Origin: Nansenia antarctica
Taxonomy: Eukaryota; Chordata; Actinopteri; Argentiniformes; Microstomatidae
Assembly (NCBI GenBank): GCA_963989245.1
Contig: CAXDII010000841.1
Coordinates: 1-64,000 of the forward strand
Direction of reading: 5' to 3'
DNA: 64,000 nt
Part shown: piece by piece, positions 18,194 to 30,001 of the stretch
How the letters are laid out: each line of letters begins with the position of its first letter
How positions within the stretch are numbered: position 1 is the stretch's first letter
Program-made: the position numbers and the translations under genes
The notes under the pieces: model-generated
What the model was told of the DNA's origin: nothing
Seen by the model: only the letters and a program-made list of their open reading frames with translations
Database searches by the model: none

Positions 18194-18364
18194 GTGCTGG
18201 TGGAGCTCTCTAACGGCCAAAAGGCGACGGTCAATAAAGATGACATCCAGAAGATGAACCCGCCCAAGTTCAGTAAGGTGGAGGACATGGCCGCTCTCAC
18301 TTGCCTGAACGAAGCTTCTGTGCTGCACAACCTGAAGGAGAGGTATTTCTCCAGCCTCATCTAT
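18194..18364 (+). CDS. Myosin exon 3 (SH3-like N-terminal region)
   Basis: Encodes [20 protein letters not shown] through [16 protein letters not shown], 57 codons in phase 0 on both sides. In MYH9 this sequence and the preceding 57 codons are, to my knowledge, one exon, so the 224-bp intron before it (AG/GT proto-splice context) looks like an added intron. Confidence 0.8.
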
Positions 18365-18389
18365 GTAAGTATACTGGATATGAAACGGC

Positions 18390-18650
18390 AGGTAGTCTAG
18401 AGGTTAGAGAGGCCGGCTAGCAATCAGAAAGTCGCTGGTTCGATCCCCCGCCTCAGGAGGGAGCCGGATGTGAGCTGGTGACTGGAGGGTTGCTGGTATC
18501 ATATCGAAGGTGCCTACCACTGCTGTTGTGCCCTTGAGCAAGGCACTTAACCCCTAATTGTCCCAGGGTCGCTGACTATGGCTGAGCGAAAAAAATACAT
18601 TTCGTTGTACTCTGTGCAATGACAAAGGTCAAATCTAAAAAATAAATAAA
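18390..18650 (+). repeat. tRNA-derived SINE
   Basis: tRNA-like head with A-box region TAGTCTAGAGGTTAGAGAGG and B-box GGTTCGATCCC, central GAGCAAGGCACTTAACCCC, and an A-rich tail AAATCTAAAAAATAAATAAA. Located in a myosin intron 26 bases past the exon at 18194-18364. Confidence 0.8.
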
Positions 18651-19130
18651 AATGCAGACCTATACTTTGTGTGCACACACAAATATCACAGGCCAGTACT
18701 AACTATTATACAGTACCTGCAGGAAGTAGGGGTGCTGGAGGTGCTGTGATGAGTGATGAACGGAGCTTGTATAAATAATTTGGTGAAAATGTCCCATTGA
18801 TAGTTTTAAATGACCGGCCATAATGTACAGTCTGAATACAATTAATATAAACCTTGCCATCCCACTTTAATACATACTTAAATATATTATTCATATATAT
18901 TCAGTAGATGAACATGTTGAGCCTGACCTCCTCCCCCTCCCTCTCCTCCTCAGACGTACTCTGGCCTGTTCTGTGTGGTAGTGAACCCCTATAAGATGCT
19001 GCCCATCTACTCAGAGAAGATCATAGAGATATACAAGGGCAAGAAGCGCCATGAGGTGCCCCCCCACGTCTACGCCATCACAGACAACGCCTACCGGAAC
19101 ATGATGCAAGGTAACAAGGCCACCGGAGAA

Positions 19131-19185
19131 CGTGTGTGTTTGTGTGTGTGTGTGTGTGTGGGTGGGTGTATGTTTGTGTGTGTGT

Positions 19186-19218
<33 letters not shown>

Positions 19219-19269
19219 CATGACCATGGGCATGTGTGTGTGTGTATGTGTGTGTGTGTGTGTGTGTAA

Positions 19270-19300
<31 letters not shown>

Positions 19301-19302
19301 TA

Positions 19303-19343
<41 letters not shown>

Positions 19344-19416
19344 ATGACCATGGGCATGTGTGTGTGTATGTGTGTGTGTGTGTGTGTGTGTATGTTTGTG
19401 TGTGTGTGTGGGTGTA

Positions 19417-19473
<57 letters not shown>
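19131..19473. repeat. (GT)n tract with internal 25-bp higher-order repeats
   Basis: Long GT repeat containing three spaced GTATGTTTGTG segments and two copies of GCATGACCATGGGCATGTGT, so the tract has itself been duplicated. Intronic in the myosin gene. Confidence 0.95.
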
Positions 19474-19476
<3 letters not shown>

Positions 19477-19687
19477 ATGGCTGGCTGGAATGGTCAAGTA
19501 GTGACCTCAAAACCAAGCCCTTCTTTCCACCCTTCATACAAGGGTGACACCCAAAATACCCATACATGGAGTAGTTAGACTTTCCAATAGACTTCTCCAT
19601 CCATCTGCTATTTTTAGCCAATAACAATAACATGAAGCTAATCTCCTTCTGAACTAAACTTATATCCCACAACCTATCCTCCTCCTC

Positions 19688-20280
19688 TCTCCTTATCCCT
19701 CTCTCCCTTTCCCTCTCTCCCCCAGTCCCCCTCTCTCCTTATCCCTCTCTCCCCCAGTCCCCCTCTCTCCTTATCCCTCTCTCCCCCAGTCCCCCTCTCT
19801 CCCCCAGTCCCCCTCTCTCCTTATCCCTCTCTCCCCCAGTCCCCCTCTCTCCTTATCCCTCTCTCCCCCAGTCCCCCTCTCTCCCCCAGTCCCCCTCTCT
19901 CCTTATCCCTCTCTCCCCCAGTCCCCCTCTCTCCTTATCCCTCTCTCCTTATCCCTCTCTCCCCCAGTCCCCCTCTCTCCTTATCCCTCTCTCCCCCAGT
20001 CCCCCTCTCTCCCCCAGTCCCCCTCTCTCCTTATCCCTCTCTCCCCCAGTCCCCCTCTCTCCCCCAGTCCCCCTCTCTCCTTATCCCTCTCTCCCCCAGT
20101 CCCCCTCTCTCCCTATCCCTCTCTCCCCCAGTCCCCCTCTCTCCTTATCCCTCTCTCCCCCAGTCCCCCTCTCTCCCCCAGTCCCCCTCTCTCCCCCAGT
20201 CCCCCTCTCTCCCCCAGTCCCCCTCTCTCCTTATCCCTCTCTCCCCCAGTCCCCCTCTCTCCCCCAGTCCCCCTCTCTCC
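19688..20280. repeat. Minisatellite of polypyrimidine/CAG tracts before the 28-nt myosin exon
   Basis: About twenty alternations of CCCCCTCTCTCCTTATCCCT and CTCTCCCCCAGT. Each CTCTCTCCCCCAG is itself a plausible 3' splice site. The array ends about 40 bases before the true acceptor (TTTCTCCACAG, 20318) of the 28-nt exon DREDQSILCT. Confidence 0.95.
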
Positions 20281-20601
20281 CGCACCCTCTCTGTCTCTCT
20301 CTTTGTGTTTCTCCACAGACCGTGAGGACCAGTCCATTCTCTGCACGTGAGTCAAAACACCAAACACTGACTTTTTTTTCCATCACATGACCCCCCACAC
20401 ACACCTTGGTCACTAAGCTGGAGATCGACAGAGCAGAGGAGGATAGTGATGGTAGTGTTCAAGTTATTGCCGATTTGCATGGGCAAACAGTAAAGACGTG
20501 AGAATACACAGTGTGTTGGCTCAGCTCCGTTTTATAGCTACAGATTACTTAGAGCAGTCCTTATCATAGTCTTTCATGCTCATCTTCACTCTGGGAAGCC
20601 A

Positions 20602-20602
20602 T

Positions 20603-20647
<45 letters not shown>
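20602..20647. repeat. (CA)n microsatellite
   Basis: Pure CA repeat in a myosin intron. Confidence 0.95.
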
Positions 20648-20649
<2 letters not shown>

Positions 20650-20688
20650 ACCTGAACTCAATGTACCACTCACCTCCTACACCCATAA

Positions 20689-20892
<204 letters not shown>

Positions 20893-21394
20893 TAAACCTG
20901 TTCAGAATCAGACAGAGAGATATACAGTAGCAAGACATTGAAAGTTGGAAACATTTGGTGTGTTTTAAATAATTATAATACATACAAACATGCAAAGTTT
21001 CTCTATTATCGTTTTTTTTAAAAATATTTAGACTATAGACTTTTAGGTCAATTTGATAAATTATGGTTATAAAAAACGATTAGGAAATTGAGATGAATAG
21101 ACATAGGATCAGCAACAATACCTACTGCATAAGCACGGTAAAGAATAATACGGTATGACATTTCTGTGTGACAGGATTCAAATGCATCAGGACTAGCCAA
21201 GGTACTGTATAGACACACATTCTGTACACAGCATTCTTTTAGCACCCAATGTCTTCTGTATGCATTTTTGGTGGTGGTTTTGCTGCTTTGGTGGAGCTTT
21301 TAATGTTCTGTAACCTAACATGCATAAAGACTTGCATTAAGTCCATAGTTGCATAAAGTCCAAAGTTGATCATCAATACCATCCCTATGGACAA

Positions 21395-23200
21395 ATGAAG
21401 TCAAGTCAAGTCAACTTTATTTATATAGCACATTTTACATGCAGCAGCAGCTGAACCAAAGTGCTTCACAGGCGGGGAGCAAATAAGGAGCACAAATGTA
21501 AAACAGGTAAAGTGCAGGATACTAAATAAAATGCAACACAATACAAGATATGATAACAATTAAAAGGAGAGAAGATAAAAGGAGTAAAAACAATAAAACA
21601 ATAAAAACAATAAAAGCCAGGGACCTAACGATGGCTAAGTGGGGGGAAGGTCAGGGAAAACAGGTGGGTTTTTAGGAGGGATTTAAAAACCTCCAGGATC
21701 TGAGCGGCCCATACGTGGAGGGGGAGGCTGTTCCAGAGCAGGGGTGGCCAACCGTGGCTCTTTGCCTGTCTCTGTGCGGCTCTTTAATCCATTCATTAAA
21801 AGTGCGTGGTTCGCTCTCTGTGTCTCAATAGGCGTCGTTTTGGTATGGCAATTCATGGCACTCGCCATACCTGGCTTAACATTTAAAAAAATCTGAAACA
21901 CGTTTAGTCATGTTGGTGATTTTATCCACTACACACAACGGTAACTCAAATCCTCCCGGCTCCATCTCACCCCACCAGCCAGGCGCTGTAGTGGAGCGCA
22001 GGGTTGCCAGACGGGATTTGACAATTTCAAGCCCAACCAGTCTAAAAGCTGCCGAATCCACCCGTCCAGAGTGACCAAAAGTAGGCCTATCTGGCAACAC
22101 TGGTGGAGCGGGACATCGGTTCCTCAATAAACAAGCCATGAGTAACGTTCATGTTAAAACCTTGTCCACGATTCTCGTTCATTCAGGTGGGTTAAACAAA
22201 CCGTATAAATGCCATTTACATAATGTTGGTTCAAATGTAACATATTAATGAACAAGTTCATGTCATGTTCTGTCAGTACAAACATGTTCTAATGTTATTT
22301 TAGTGAGTTCGCTAGTTAGCGAACATTAAAGATTACAAGAGCTAGTTTACGTATGTCAACAATGTCTCTATTCTCAATAATTTCAGTAATAATTGTACCA
22401 AATTGGGGCCAGTAACACTGACTTGTGTGTGAGTAAGTTATATGTGTGTGCAAGCATGTTTTTGATATTATCAATCGTCTCACTTTTACTAGTTGAGCTG
22501 GTAAAACAAATATGCCAGTGGAAAAAAGGAAAATGGACATAAAGACCTCTTTTGGTCAAAGGGCAGCAGAGACAGGGACAGGGACACAGGTGAGGTCTAA
22601 ACAGGTGACAGGGACACAGGTGAGGTCTAATCTAGCGTTTTAACAGTGCAGTTCGTTTAGAGTTGAGAATAGCTAAATCTGTTATGTTTTGTTTCTAAGG
22701 AGATTGAACCAGTCTGCCTGCTAGGAAAGATGTAGGCTACTACCTGCATACTGTAGTTGTCTCTTTTATTCATCACCTTAATGTCATATAAGTAAATTGT
22801 ATAGAAACAACTCACCAAAATTGACTATTGCACAACTGTTTTGAAAAAAAATCCACCGAGGGGGGGAACCCCCCTTCAACCCCCCCACTCAGACCTTGCC
22901 ATACCTTGGCCTTTGCTGAAATGACACCACTGGTCTCATAGCCTATTGGAAATGTATTGCGTGTGTGTGAATGAGCGCTTTTGTGAGCCCGCATGTATGA
23001 TGTGGCTCTTTCTGGTACCCCAACAATTTTTTGTGGCTCTTAGTCTCCGACTGGTTGGCCACCCCTGTTCCAGAGCGTGGGTGCAGCAGCCGCAGAAGCT
23101 CTGTCTCCCCTGGTTTTTAGCCTAGTTCTAGGCACCACCAGCAGTAGCTGATCTGCTCATCTAAGGGATCTGGAGGGGGTGTGGCGGAAGAGAAGAAGGC
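21395..23200 (-). mobile_element. LINE 3' region, minus orientation, interrupted by an hAT element
   Basis: (AAGTC)n at 21398-21412 followed by AACTTTATTTATATAGCACA and AAAGTGCTTCACAGGCGGGG is a LINE 3' terminus read backward. Its body resumes after the hAT element at about 23076 (GTGGGTGCAGCAGCCGCAGA). No intact reverse transcriptase. Confidence 0.5.
21739..23067. mobile_element. hAT element, 1329 bp, with 8-bp target duplication
   Basis: CAGGGGTGGCCAACC at the left mirrors GGTTGGCCACCCCTG at the right. Perfect 8-bp duplications TTCCAGAG flank it (21731-21738 and 23068-23075). GTGGCTCTTT occurs subterminally on both sides. No intact transposase. Confidence 0.92.
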
Positions 23201-23847
23201 CCCTACTCAGTTTCATATCCCCTTTGGTGGACTCCCATGCAGGCTGAAAATAATGGGAGAAATGACAATGGAAATAAAAGGTGTACTTGTTAGACAATAC
23301 CCTCTAGTGGCCGTTTATTATAACCATATTGTAATATTATGCTCCCTTATAACAACAGGCAGGATCCTTAGCTTATGTGAGTATAAAGAGACTGTGTTGT
23401 CTTTCCTGTCTTTATCAGTTGCGTGCGAGCCTGTCTTCTCCCTAGATTAGATCCATTTTGATAATCAATCTCTCCTCTCCTGACCTGAAGCATGCTAACA
23501 CTCGTACAAGTTAAAAGTAGCTGCCTGTCCGAATAGAGAATGCACAGTGTTTGAAACATCAAGGTTATCTCAGGATGTTCATCACCTCCACGTTGGGAGC
23601 TCTGTGAGTTGTTTTAGTTCTTTGCATGATTCACTCTTGAAATTCCTGCACTCTTTTCTGACTGTAAGCATGCTTTTTTGAAAGTGTGTAAATGTTGCGC
23701 CATTCATCGTCATACGTTTTAATGTAGACCATATAATTGCATTGATTTGGCGCTTTTTAGTTTGTTATTGTGTAAATAATATGCACTGGAAAGATAACAG
23801 AGAATAAGGTATGTAGTTTATAATAACTTCCCTGTGTTGACCGGTAG

Positions 23848-23925
23848 GGGGAGCTAGAGAAGCAGCTCCTGCAGGCCAACCCCATTCTGGAGGCCTTTGG
23901 AAACGCCCAAAACTCCTCACGATTC
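23848..23925 (+). CDS. Myosin switch I exon with internal 15-nt deletion
   Basis: Reads [20 protein letters not shown] then QNSSRF, joining GKFIKLNFD of the next exon. In class II myosins GNA is normally separated from NSSRF by six residues (KTVKND type); here a single Q remains. The exon is 78 nt rather than the usual 93. Confidence 0.8.
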
Positions 23926-25100
23926 GTAATTCAACTCACTCCTCTGGAATCATTCCATCCTTAGTTATCAGAGTACAGACTGCAATTGTAGTCATATTTT
24001 CTCATACAATCTTTCTCTCTGCAGGGAAAGTTCATAAAGCTCAACTTTGATGTGACAGGGTGCATGGTCGGAGCCTTCATCGATACTTGTATCCTCTGTC
24101 AAATGTTGTGGGTGAGAAATGAATACAGATGGGGTGGAGGTATAACCTACCATTCAATTGTAGTGTAGTGTCATGTATGTAAGGGTCTATGCTGTCAACT
24201 ATGCTTTCTTACCATTCTAACACCACCATTCAGTCCAACCACCAATATATACATTGTTATAATGCAGTGTGGGATTCAGACTTGTCATATTGGAGAGTGA
24301 AGTCCAGCAGTTGTTTCTTCACTACAGAGTTTCTCTTTAACCCTTCACTTACCATCAGACCTGCTGGAGAAGTCTCGTTGTATCCGCCAGGCAAAGATCG
24401 AACGAGCCTTCCACATCTTCTACTACATGGTGGCTGGAGCCAAAGACAAAATGCGTGGTGAGGAGTGGGACAGGAGTTTCTCACTGAGAGAGTCAGCAGT
24501 TAGTCCTGTCAAAAGATTAGAGTCAGATCATCTTTAGATAAACAACAAACTGATGGAATACCTCACTTGAAATGATAAGACTTCAGTTCCAATGACTTAT
24601 TATCAGTTTCCTTTCTGCACATAAGAACATGTACATGAAACAGGAATCTGCGAACTCCTATATTATACGATAAACTGTTCCCTGTGTCTCTGTAGAGGAC
24701 CTGTTGCTCGAGGGCTTCGGTAGCTACCGCTTTCTAGTGGCAGGCCACGTGGAAGTGCCAGGACAGGAGGACGACGAGATGTTCGAGGAGACGCTGCTGG
24801 CCATGGAGATCATGGGCTTCACCGAGGAAGAGAGGCTAGGTATAGAGATCTCTCTTTCTCATTCTCTGTCTGTCTCTCTGTCTGTCTCTCTCTCTGTCTC
24901 TCTCTCTGTCTCTCTCTCTCTTTCTGTTCTCTTTCTTTCAGTGTATTTTTGTTTTTATTGATCTCTTTCTCACTCTGTCGGGGGGGACATCCCCCTTTTT
25001 GTAGGGATGATGAAGGTGGTGTCCACTGTGCTTCAGCTGGGAAACATCCAGTTCAAGAAGGAGAGGAACCAGGAGCAGGCTACTATGCCCGACAACACAG

Positions 25101-25450
25101 GTATAGTACACAGGTAACAACACAGGTATAGTACACAGGTAACAACACAGGTATAGTACACAGGTAACAACACAGGTATAGTACACAGGTAACAACACAG
25201 GTATAGTACACAGGTAACAACACAGGTATAGTACACAGGTAACAACACAGGTATAACACAGGTATAACACAGGTAACAACACAGGTAACAACACAGGTAT
25301 AACACAGGTATAACACAGGTAACAACACAGGTATAACACAGGTAACAACACAGGAATAACACAGGTAACAACACAGGTATAACACAGGTATAACACAGGT
25401 ATAGTACACAGGTATAACACTGGTAACAACACAGGTATAACACAGGTAAC
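25101..25450. repeat. 25-bp tandem array of 5' splice-site copies
   Basis: Begins exactly at the donor of the myosin exon ending PDNT (25100). The unit, GTATAGTACACAGGTAACAA followed by CACAG, repeats about six times and then degrades to shorter GGTATAACACA/GGTAACAACACA variants. Every unit restores CACAG/GTATAG or CACAG/GTAACA. Confidence 0.93.
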
Positions 25451-25737
25451 GTAACAATACCAGAGGTTATTTATGGCCTGATGACAATAACGTGCAATTA
25501 TAATATCATAAATGATAATAAAACAGGTATCGCAGTAGAAAGGTAACACATGTAACTGTAAGATAAGACATGACACACAGGCAAATATGGTCTGAGGATT
25601 CAAGTACTGTAACAAATAACACAAGTAAGAACAGGACATAGGTTACTGACATCAGAGCAACACACTAAGATTGTTGGCTTTGATTCAGAGACTTTTTTTT
25701 ATGTATACATTATGGCATCTAATCATACTTTGTATCC

Positions 25738-25739
<2 letters not shown>

Positions 25740-25791
<52 letters not shown>
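25740..25791. repeat. (CT)n polypyrimidine microsatellite
   Basis: Directly forms the polypyrimidine tract of the acceptor at 25802 of the following myosin exon. Confidence 0.95.
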
Positions 25792-25984
25792 CCTCTCTCC
25801 AGCGGCTCAGACGGTGTGCCACCTGCAGGGCATCAACGTGACAGACTTCACCCGTGCCATCCTCACCCCGCGCATCAAGGTGGGCAGAGAGGTGGTACAG
25901 AAGGCCCAGACCAAAGAGCAGGTAAGCAGAAGACCCTACTAGGTTCTGCTACTAGAGAGTTAGAGAGTTTTATATGTATGTATT

Positions 25985-26835
25985 TTATATTTCTACATTC
26001 ATGGGGATGCACATGCGGGATGACCTGACCTGGAAGGACAACACAAAAGACACCATCAAGAAGGCACAACAGCGGCTATACATCCTGAGAGTCCTCAGGA
26101 AGGAACACAGCAAGCAGGAGATACTGGTGACCTTCTACCGCGGCGCAGTGGAGAGCATCCTCACCTACGGCATCTGCAACTGGTTCTCCAGCTGCACTAC
26201 CGCGGAGAGAAATGCGCTACAGAGAGTCGTGAGAACAGCACAGAAGATCACCGGCGCCCCCCTCCCCTCTCTGGAAGAGCTGTACAACACACGCTGTCTC
26301 AGGAAGGCCTCCAAGATCTCCAGGGACCCAACCCACCCTGGGTACGAACACTTTACCCGGCTGCCCTCGAAAAGGCGGTTCAGGACCCTGGCCGCAAGGA
26401 CAAACAGACTGAAGAACAGCTTCTACCACAGGGCCGTTCAGGCCCTGAACACAGCAAAGACCTAGGTTCTGGGCCCTGGACAGTCTGGACGGATTGATGG
26501 CAGCTGCTGGACTGAAAAAATCAGGTGTAGTGCTGAGGCACAAATATGTACATTTCAAGCCTGCAAACTGCGACACTTTAAATAAATGTGCAATAACACT
26601 ATTGTGCAATATGACAACCCTAGTCGTCTATCTGTACAGTATAGTACAGTGGATAGTGTACATAGCCTTTATTTATGTAAACCAGCTCCTTCCCTTCTTG
26701 TGATTTTTTTTTTTTAAGTATTTTTTTTTCTTTCCTAACACCAGGGGAGCCACCCCTCCTAAATTTCGTTGTTTGGTACCTGTACTGTAGCAATGACAAT
26801 AAAGACCATTCATTCATTCATTCATTCATTCATTT
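25985..26835 (+). mobile_element. 5'-truncated LINE (L2/CR1-like), with (CATT)n tail
   Basis: An open frame to 26465 encodes the C-terminal part of a non-LTR reverse transcriptase protein (LTWKDNTKDTIKKAQQRLYI, FYRGAVESILTYGICNWF, NRLKNSFYHRAVQALN). The 3' UTR includes GGGGAGCCACCCCTCCTAAA and CAATGACAATAAAGACCATT, and the element ends in (CATT)n at 26805-26833. Minus-oriented 3' ends of the same family recur at 32.76, 44.94, 55.9 and 58.5 kb. It lies in a myosin intron. Confidence 0.85.
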
Positions 26836-27184
26836 TGCAATTCTTATCATATCTCAGTCAAGCAAATCTTTCTTTTTCTCCCCCACTCGCCCCTCCCCTC
26901 CTCCCTCTCTCCCACAGGCTGACTTTGCCATCGAGGCCCTGGCCAAGGCCATGTACGAGCGGCTGTTCCGTTGGATCCTGCTGAGGGTGAACAAGACCCT
27001 GGACAAGTCCAAGCGCCAGGGTTCCACCTTCCTGGGCATCCTGGACATCGCTGGCTTTGAGATCTTTGAGGTGAGAGGGGGGCAGCCGCAGCCCTCTAAG
27101 ACCGGGATGACCAAACCTCTACTCTAACCTCTAGGGTGTTATTGAACTCTACTTTATGTTAACATCCATATTTTCTTGCCGTAG

Positions 27185-27373
<189 letters not shown>

Positions 27374-27375
27374 TA

Positions 27376-27411
<36 letters not shown>

Positions 27412-27416
<5 letters not shown>

Positions 27417-27625
27417 ACGTTCATGAACACACTCAAGCAAACACATAAACACAGATTACCCCATATCTAAACATCACATCAATGCAACATAACTTAATGT
27501 AGGTGTGGTAGGCCTGGGGACCATCAACAAGATGTCAGAGAGCTCCATGCCCAATGCCACCAAGTCTAAGAAGGGCATGTTCCGCACAGTGGGCCAGCTG
27601 TACAAGGAGTCCTTGGGCACACACA

Positions 27626-27684
<59 letters not shown>

Positions 27685-27766
27685 ACGTTCATGAACACAC
27701 TCAAGCAAACACATAAACACAGATTACCCCATATCTAAACATCACATCAATGCAACATAACTTAAT
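27412..27766 (+). repeat. Tandem duplication enclosing a misplaced copy of a myosin exon
   Basis: An 87-bp intron segment (TACACACGTTCATGAACACA to GCAACATAACTTAAT) occurs at 27412-27498 and 27680-27766, each preceded by (CA)n. Between them 27503-27619 is a nearly perfect copy (one change seen) of 29032-29148 from the loop 2 exon: [20 protein letters not shown] then [18 protein letters not shown]. The copy sits two exons upstream of its source and has no proper donor. Confidence 0.92.
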
Positions 27767-28539
27767 TTAGCACAAAATCCTAATTTCATTTATTTCCCAT
27801 AGAATAACCCTCCTGGTATCCTGGCTCTGCTGGATGAGGAGTGCTGGTTCCCCAAGGCCACAGATCTGTCCTTTGTTGAGAAGCTGATGAATACCCATGT
27901 GAGCCACTGCAAGTTCTCCAATCCCAAATCACTCAAGGACAAGATCGCGTTCTCTGTACTGCACTACGCTGGCAAGGTGAGACACACCTTGAGTAAAATC
28001 GACATATCTTTGTCTTCGACAATGCTCCAAAAACGGGTCTCTTCCTTCTCATGGTTCTAAGTACCCATACCTAATTAGGAACCAGACTGAAGTAAGCTTG
28101 CTTTCACTTCTACTGTGTACAATGTGACTTACCAGTTCACCAGTTGGTCATTGCCATGTATCTCTAGGTGGACTATGATGGAGCCAACTGGCTGACTAAG
28201 AACATGGACCCTCTGAATGACAACGTGACAACTCTGCTCAACAACTCCTCCAGCCTCTTCATACAGGACCTCTGGAAGGATGGTGAGTCCGAGTCGTCTT
28301 GCCAACACAACTGTAATGTTACTCAACTGTAACAGGGGTAGCAACTTCATTATGATCAAGGGACCAGTTCTGTAAATATCAACATCAAGTGGGTCATGAC
28401 AATCATTCTAAAAAAATGTTTAAACTCTGTATACAGTATGATTACAATTATGGCTTAAAACCCTATTGTTGCAGTCTTTGATATAAACCCAGACACGGCA
28501 GCTATATTTTGTAGATGTTTGACAACAGAGACTGCTTAG

Positions 28540-28700
28540 ACCAGGGGTGGGCAATACATTTTCACAATGGGCCACATGAGAAACCGGGACTATTGTGGAG
28601 GGCCGGACCAGTAGGCTGAACTTAATTCTGCTCAATATTACTTTATACTTTAATAGCGCTTTATAAAAACCAGTAATGATATGGTTTTGACTAGCTGCTA
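28540..28700. mobile_element. hAT-like terminal fragment
   Basis: CCAGGGGTGGGCAATACATT begins a sequence resembling hAT/Charlie-type termini (GGGCCACATGAGAAACC, GGAGGGCCGGACCAG). No matching right end found. Confidence 0.45.
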
Positions 28701-28749
28701 CTGGTAAGAATACATGTTACGATAAGGCTATGAAAATGTGGAGTAGGTC

Positions 28750-28950
28750 AAATATAGAAGAGCAGACTTTTATTCAGAAATATTTTTTTTCAGACTTTTA
28801 TTCTGAAATATGTTTTTTCAGACTTTTAGTCAGAAAAAAAAATCTGACTTTTATTCTGAAATATGTTTTTTCAGACTTTTATTCTGGAGAAAAAAAATCG
28901 GACATTTATTCGGAAATATTTTTTTTCTGACTTTTATTCGGAAATAAACA
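28750..28950. repeat. Imperfect tandem repeat CAGACTTTTATTCTGAAATA
   Basis: Six to seven units of roughly 27-34 bp with T-run length variation. It lies in the myosin intron before the loop 2 exon. Confidence 0.85.
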
Positions 28951-29015
28951 CAGATTAGAGATAATAAGTTACGAGAACCTTCCTTCTCTCATTCATTTCT
29001 TCCACCCTCTCTCAG

Positions 29016-29200
29016 TGGACCATGTGGTAGGCCTGGAGACCATCAACAAGATGTCAGAGAGCTCCATGCCCAATGCCACCAAGTCTAAGAAGGGCATGTT
29101 CCGCACAGTGGGCCAGCTGTACAAGGAGTCCTTGGGCAACAGCCTCAACAACACCCAGCCCAACTTCATACGCTGCATCATCCCCAACCACAAGAAGATG
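29016..29200 (+). CDS. Myosin loop 2 / actin-binding exon
   Basis: Encodes [20 protein letters not shown] then [20 protein letters not shown] and [18 protein letters not shown]. Between YKESL and NTQPNF it is about three residues shorter than other smooth/non-muscle myosins. This exon is the source of the misplaced copy at 27503-27619. Confidence 0.85.
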
Positions 29201-29516
29201 GTAGGTGACCGTTCCACAGACTTTTTGATATTATTGGGGTATCGTTACCCCCTTCTCCTACTCCCTTTTCTTTTTCTTTTTTTTAACACAATGACTTACC
29301 CGCCTAAACAAAGGGTAAAAAAAAACAAAAAAACAATCATGGGTTGCAATAGATTCTAATAGGACTGTGTACAACTTAAGGTAGCACCTCTATGAAATAG
29401 CCACTGTTTTGTACCCAATGAATTTGTGCTTGTAGCACTGCTTTTAGGGGATCATTTTGATTGTCTCAGTTCCGGTAATCAGTCAACTGCTCGACCTCTG
29501 CCTTCCCTGCGTGTAG

Positions 29517-29639
<123 letters not shown>

Positions 29640-30001
29640 TGAGAAACAGAACCATGAAGAACCGTTGTTGTGTTTGTGTGTCTGAATCCTATTAGAGATG
29701 GACGTTGCACTCTTCTCTCTCTGGTCACAGCTATGAGATCCTGGCCGCCAACATCATCCCTAAAGGCTTCATGGACGGAAAACAGGCTTGCTGTCTGATG
29801 GTGAGTTGAATGATCGGTACACACACATCCATATCAACCATAGTTGATTGGCTAGTTCATTGTTTCTCCAGTACTCCAGTGTTTAACATATGAATTTAAC
29901 GTGTTCACATGTGTACAATGTGACATACCGCCAAGGGTCTTTGACTTACTCAGGACTGTTTGAAGATAATAACTTCTTAACTATGTGGATACGTCATCCC
30001 T

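Noticed and set aside
19078..19672. His-Thr and Cys-Val repeat proteins on both strands
   Set aside because: Translation of the (GT)n tract in a myosin intron.
24938..25639. 233-aa minus-strand frame of V-L-Y-L-C-C repeats
   Set aside because: It is the complement of the donor-site minisatellite; no homology or coding signature.
27503..27619. Genuine alternative myosin exon
   Set aside because: It has no proper donor and is a partial copy of the 29016-29200 exon set inside a duplicated intron segment.
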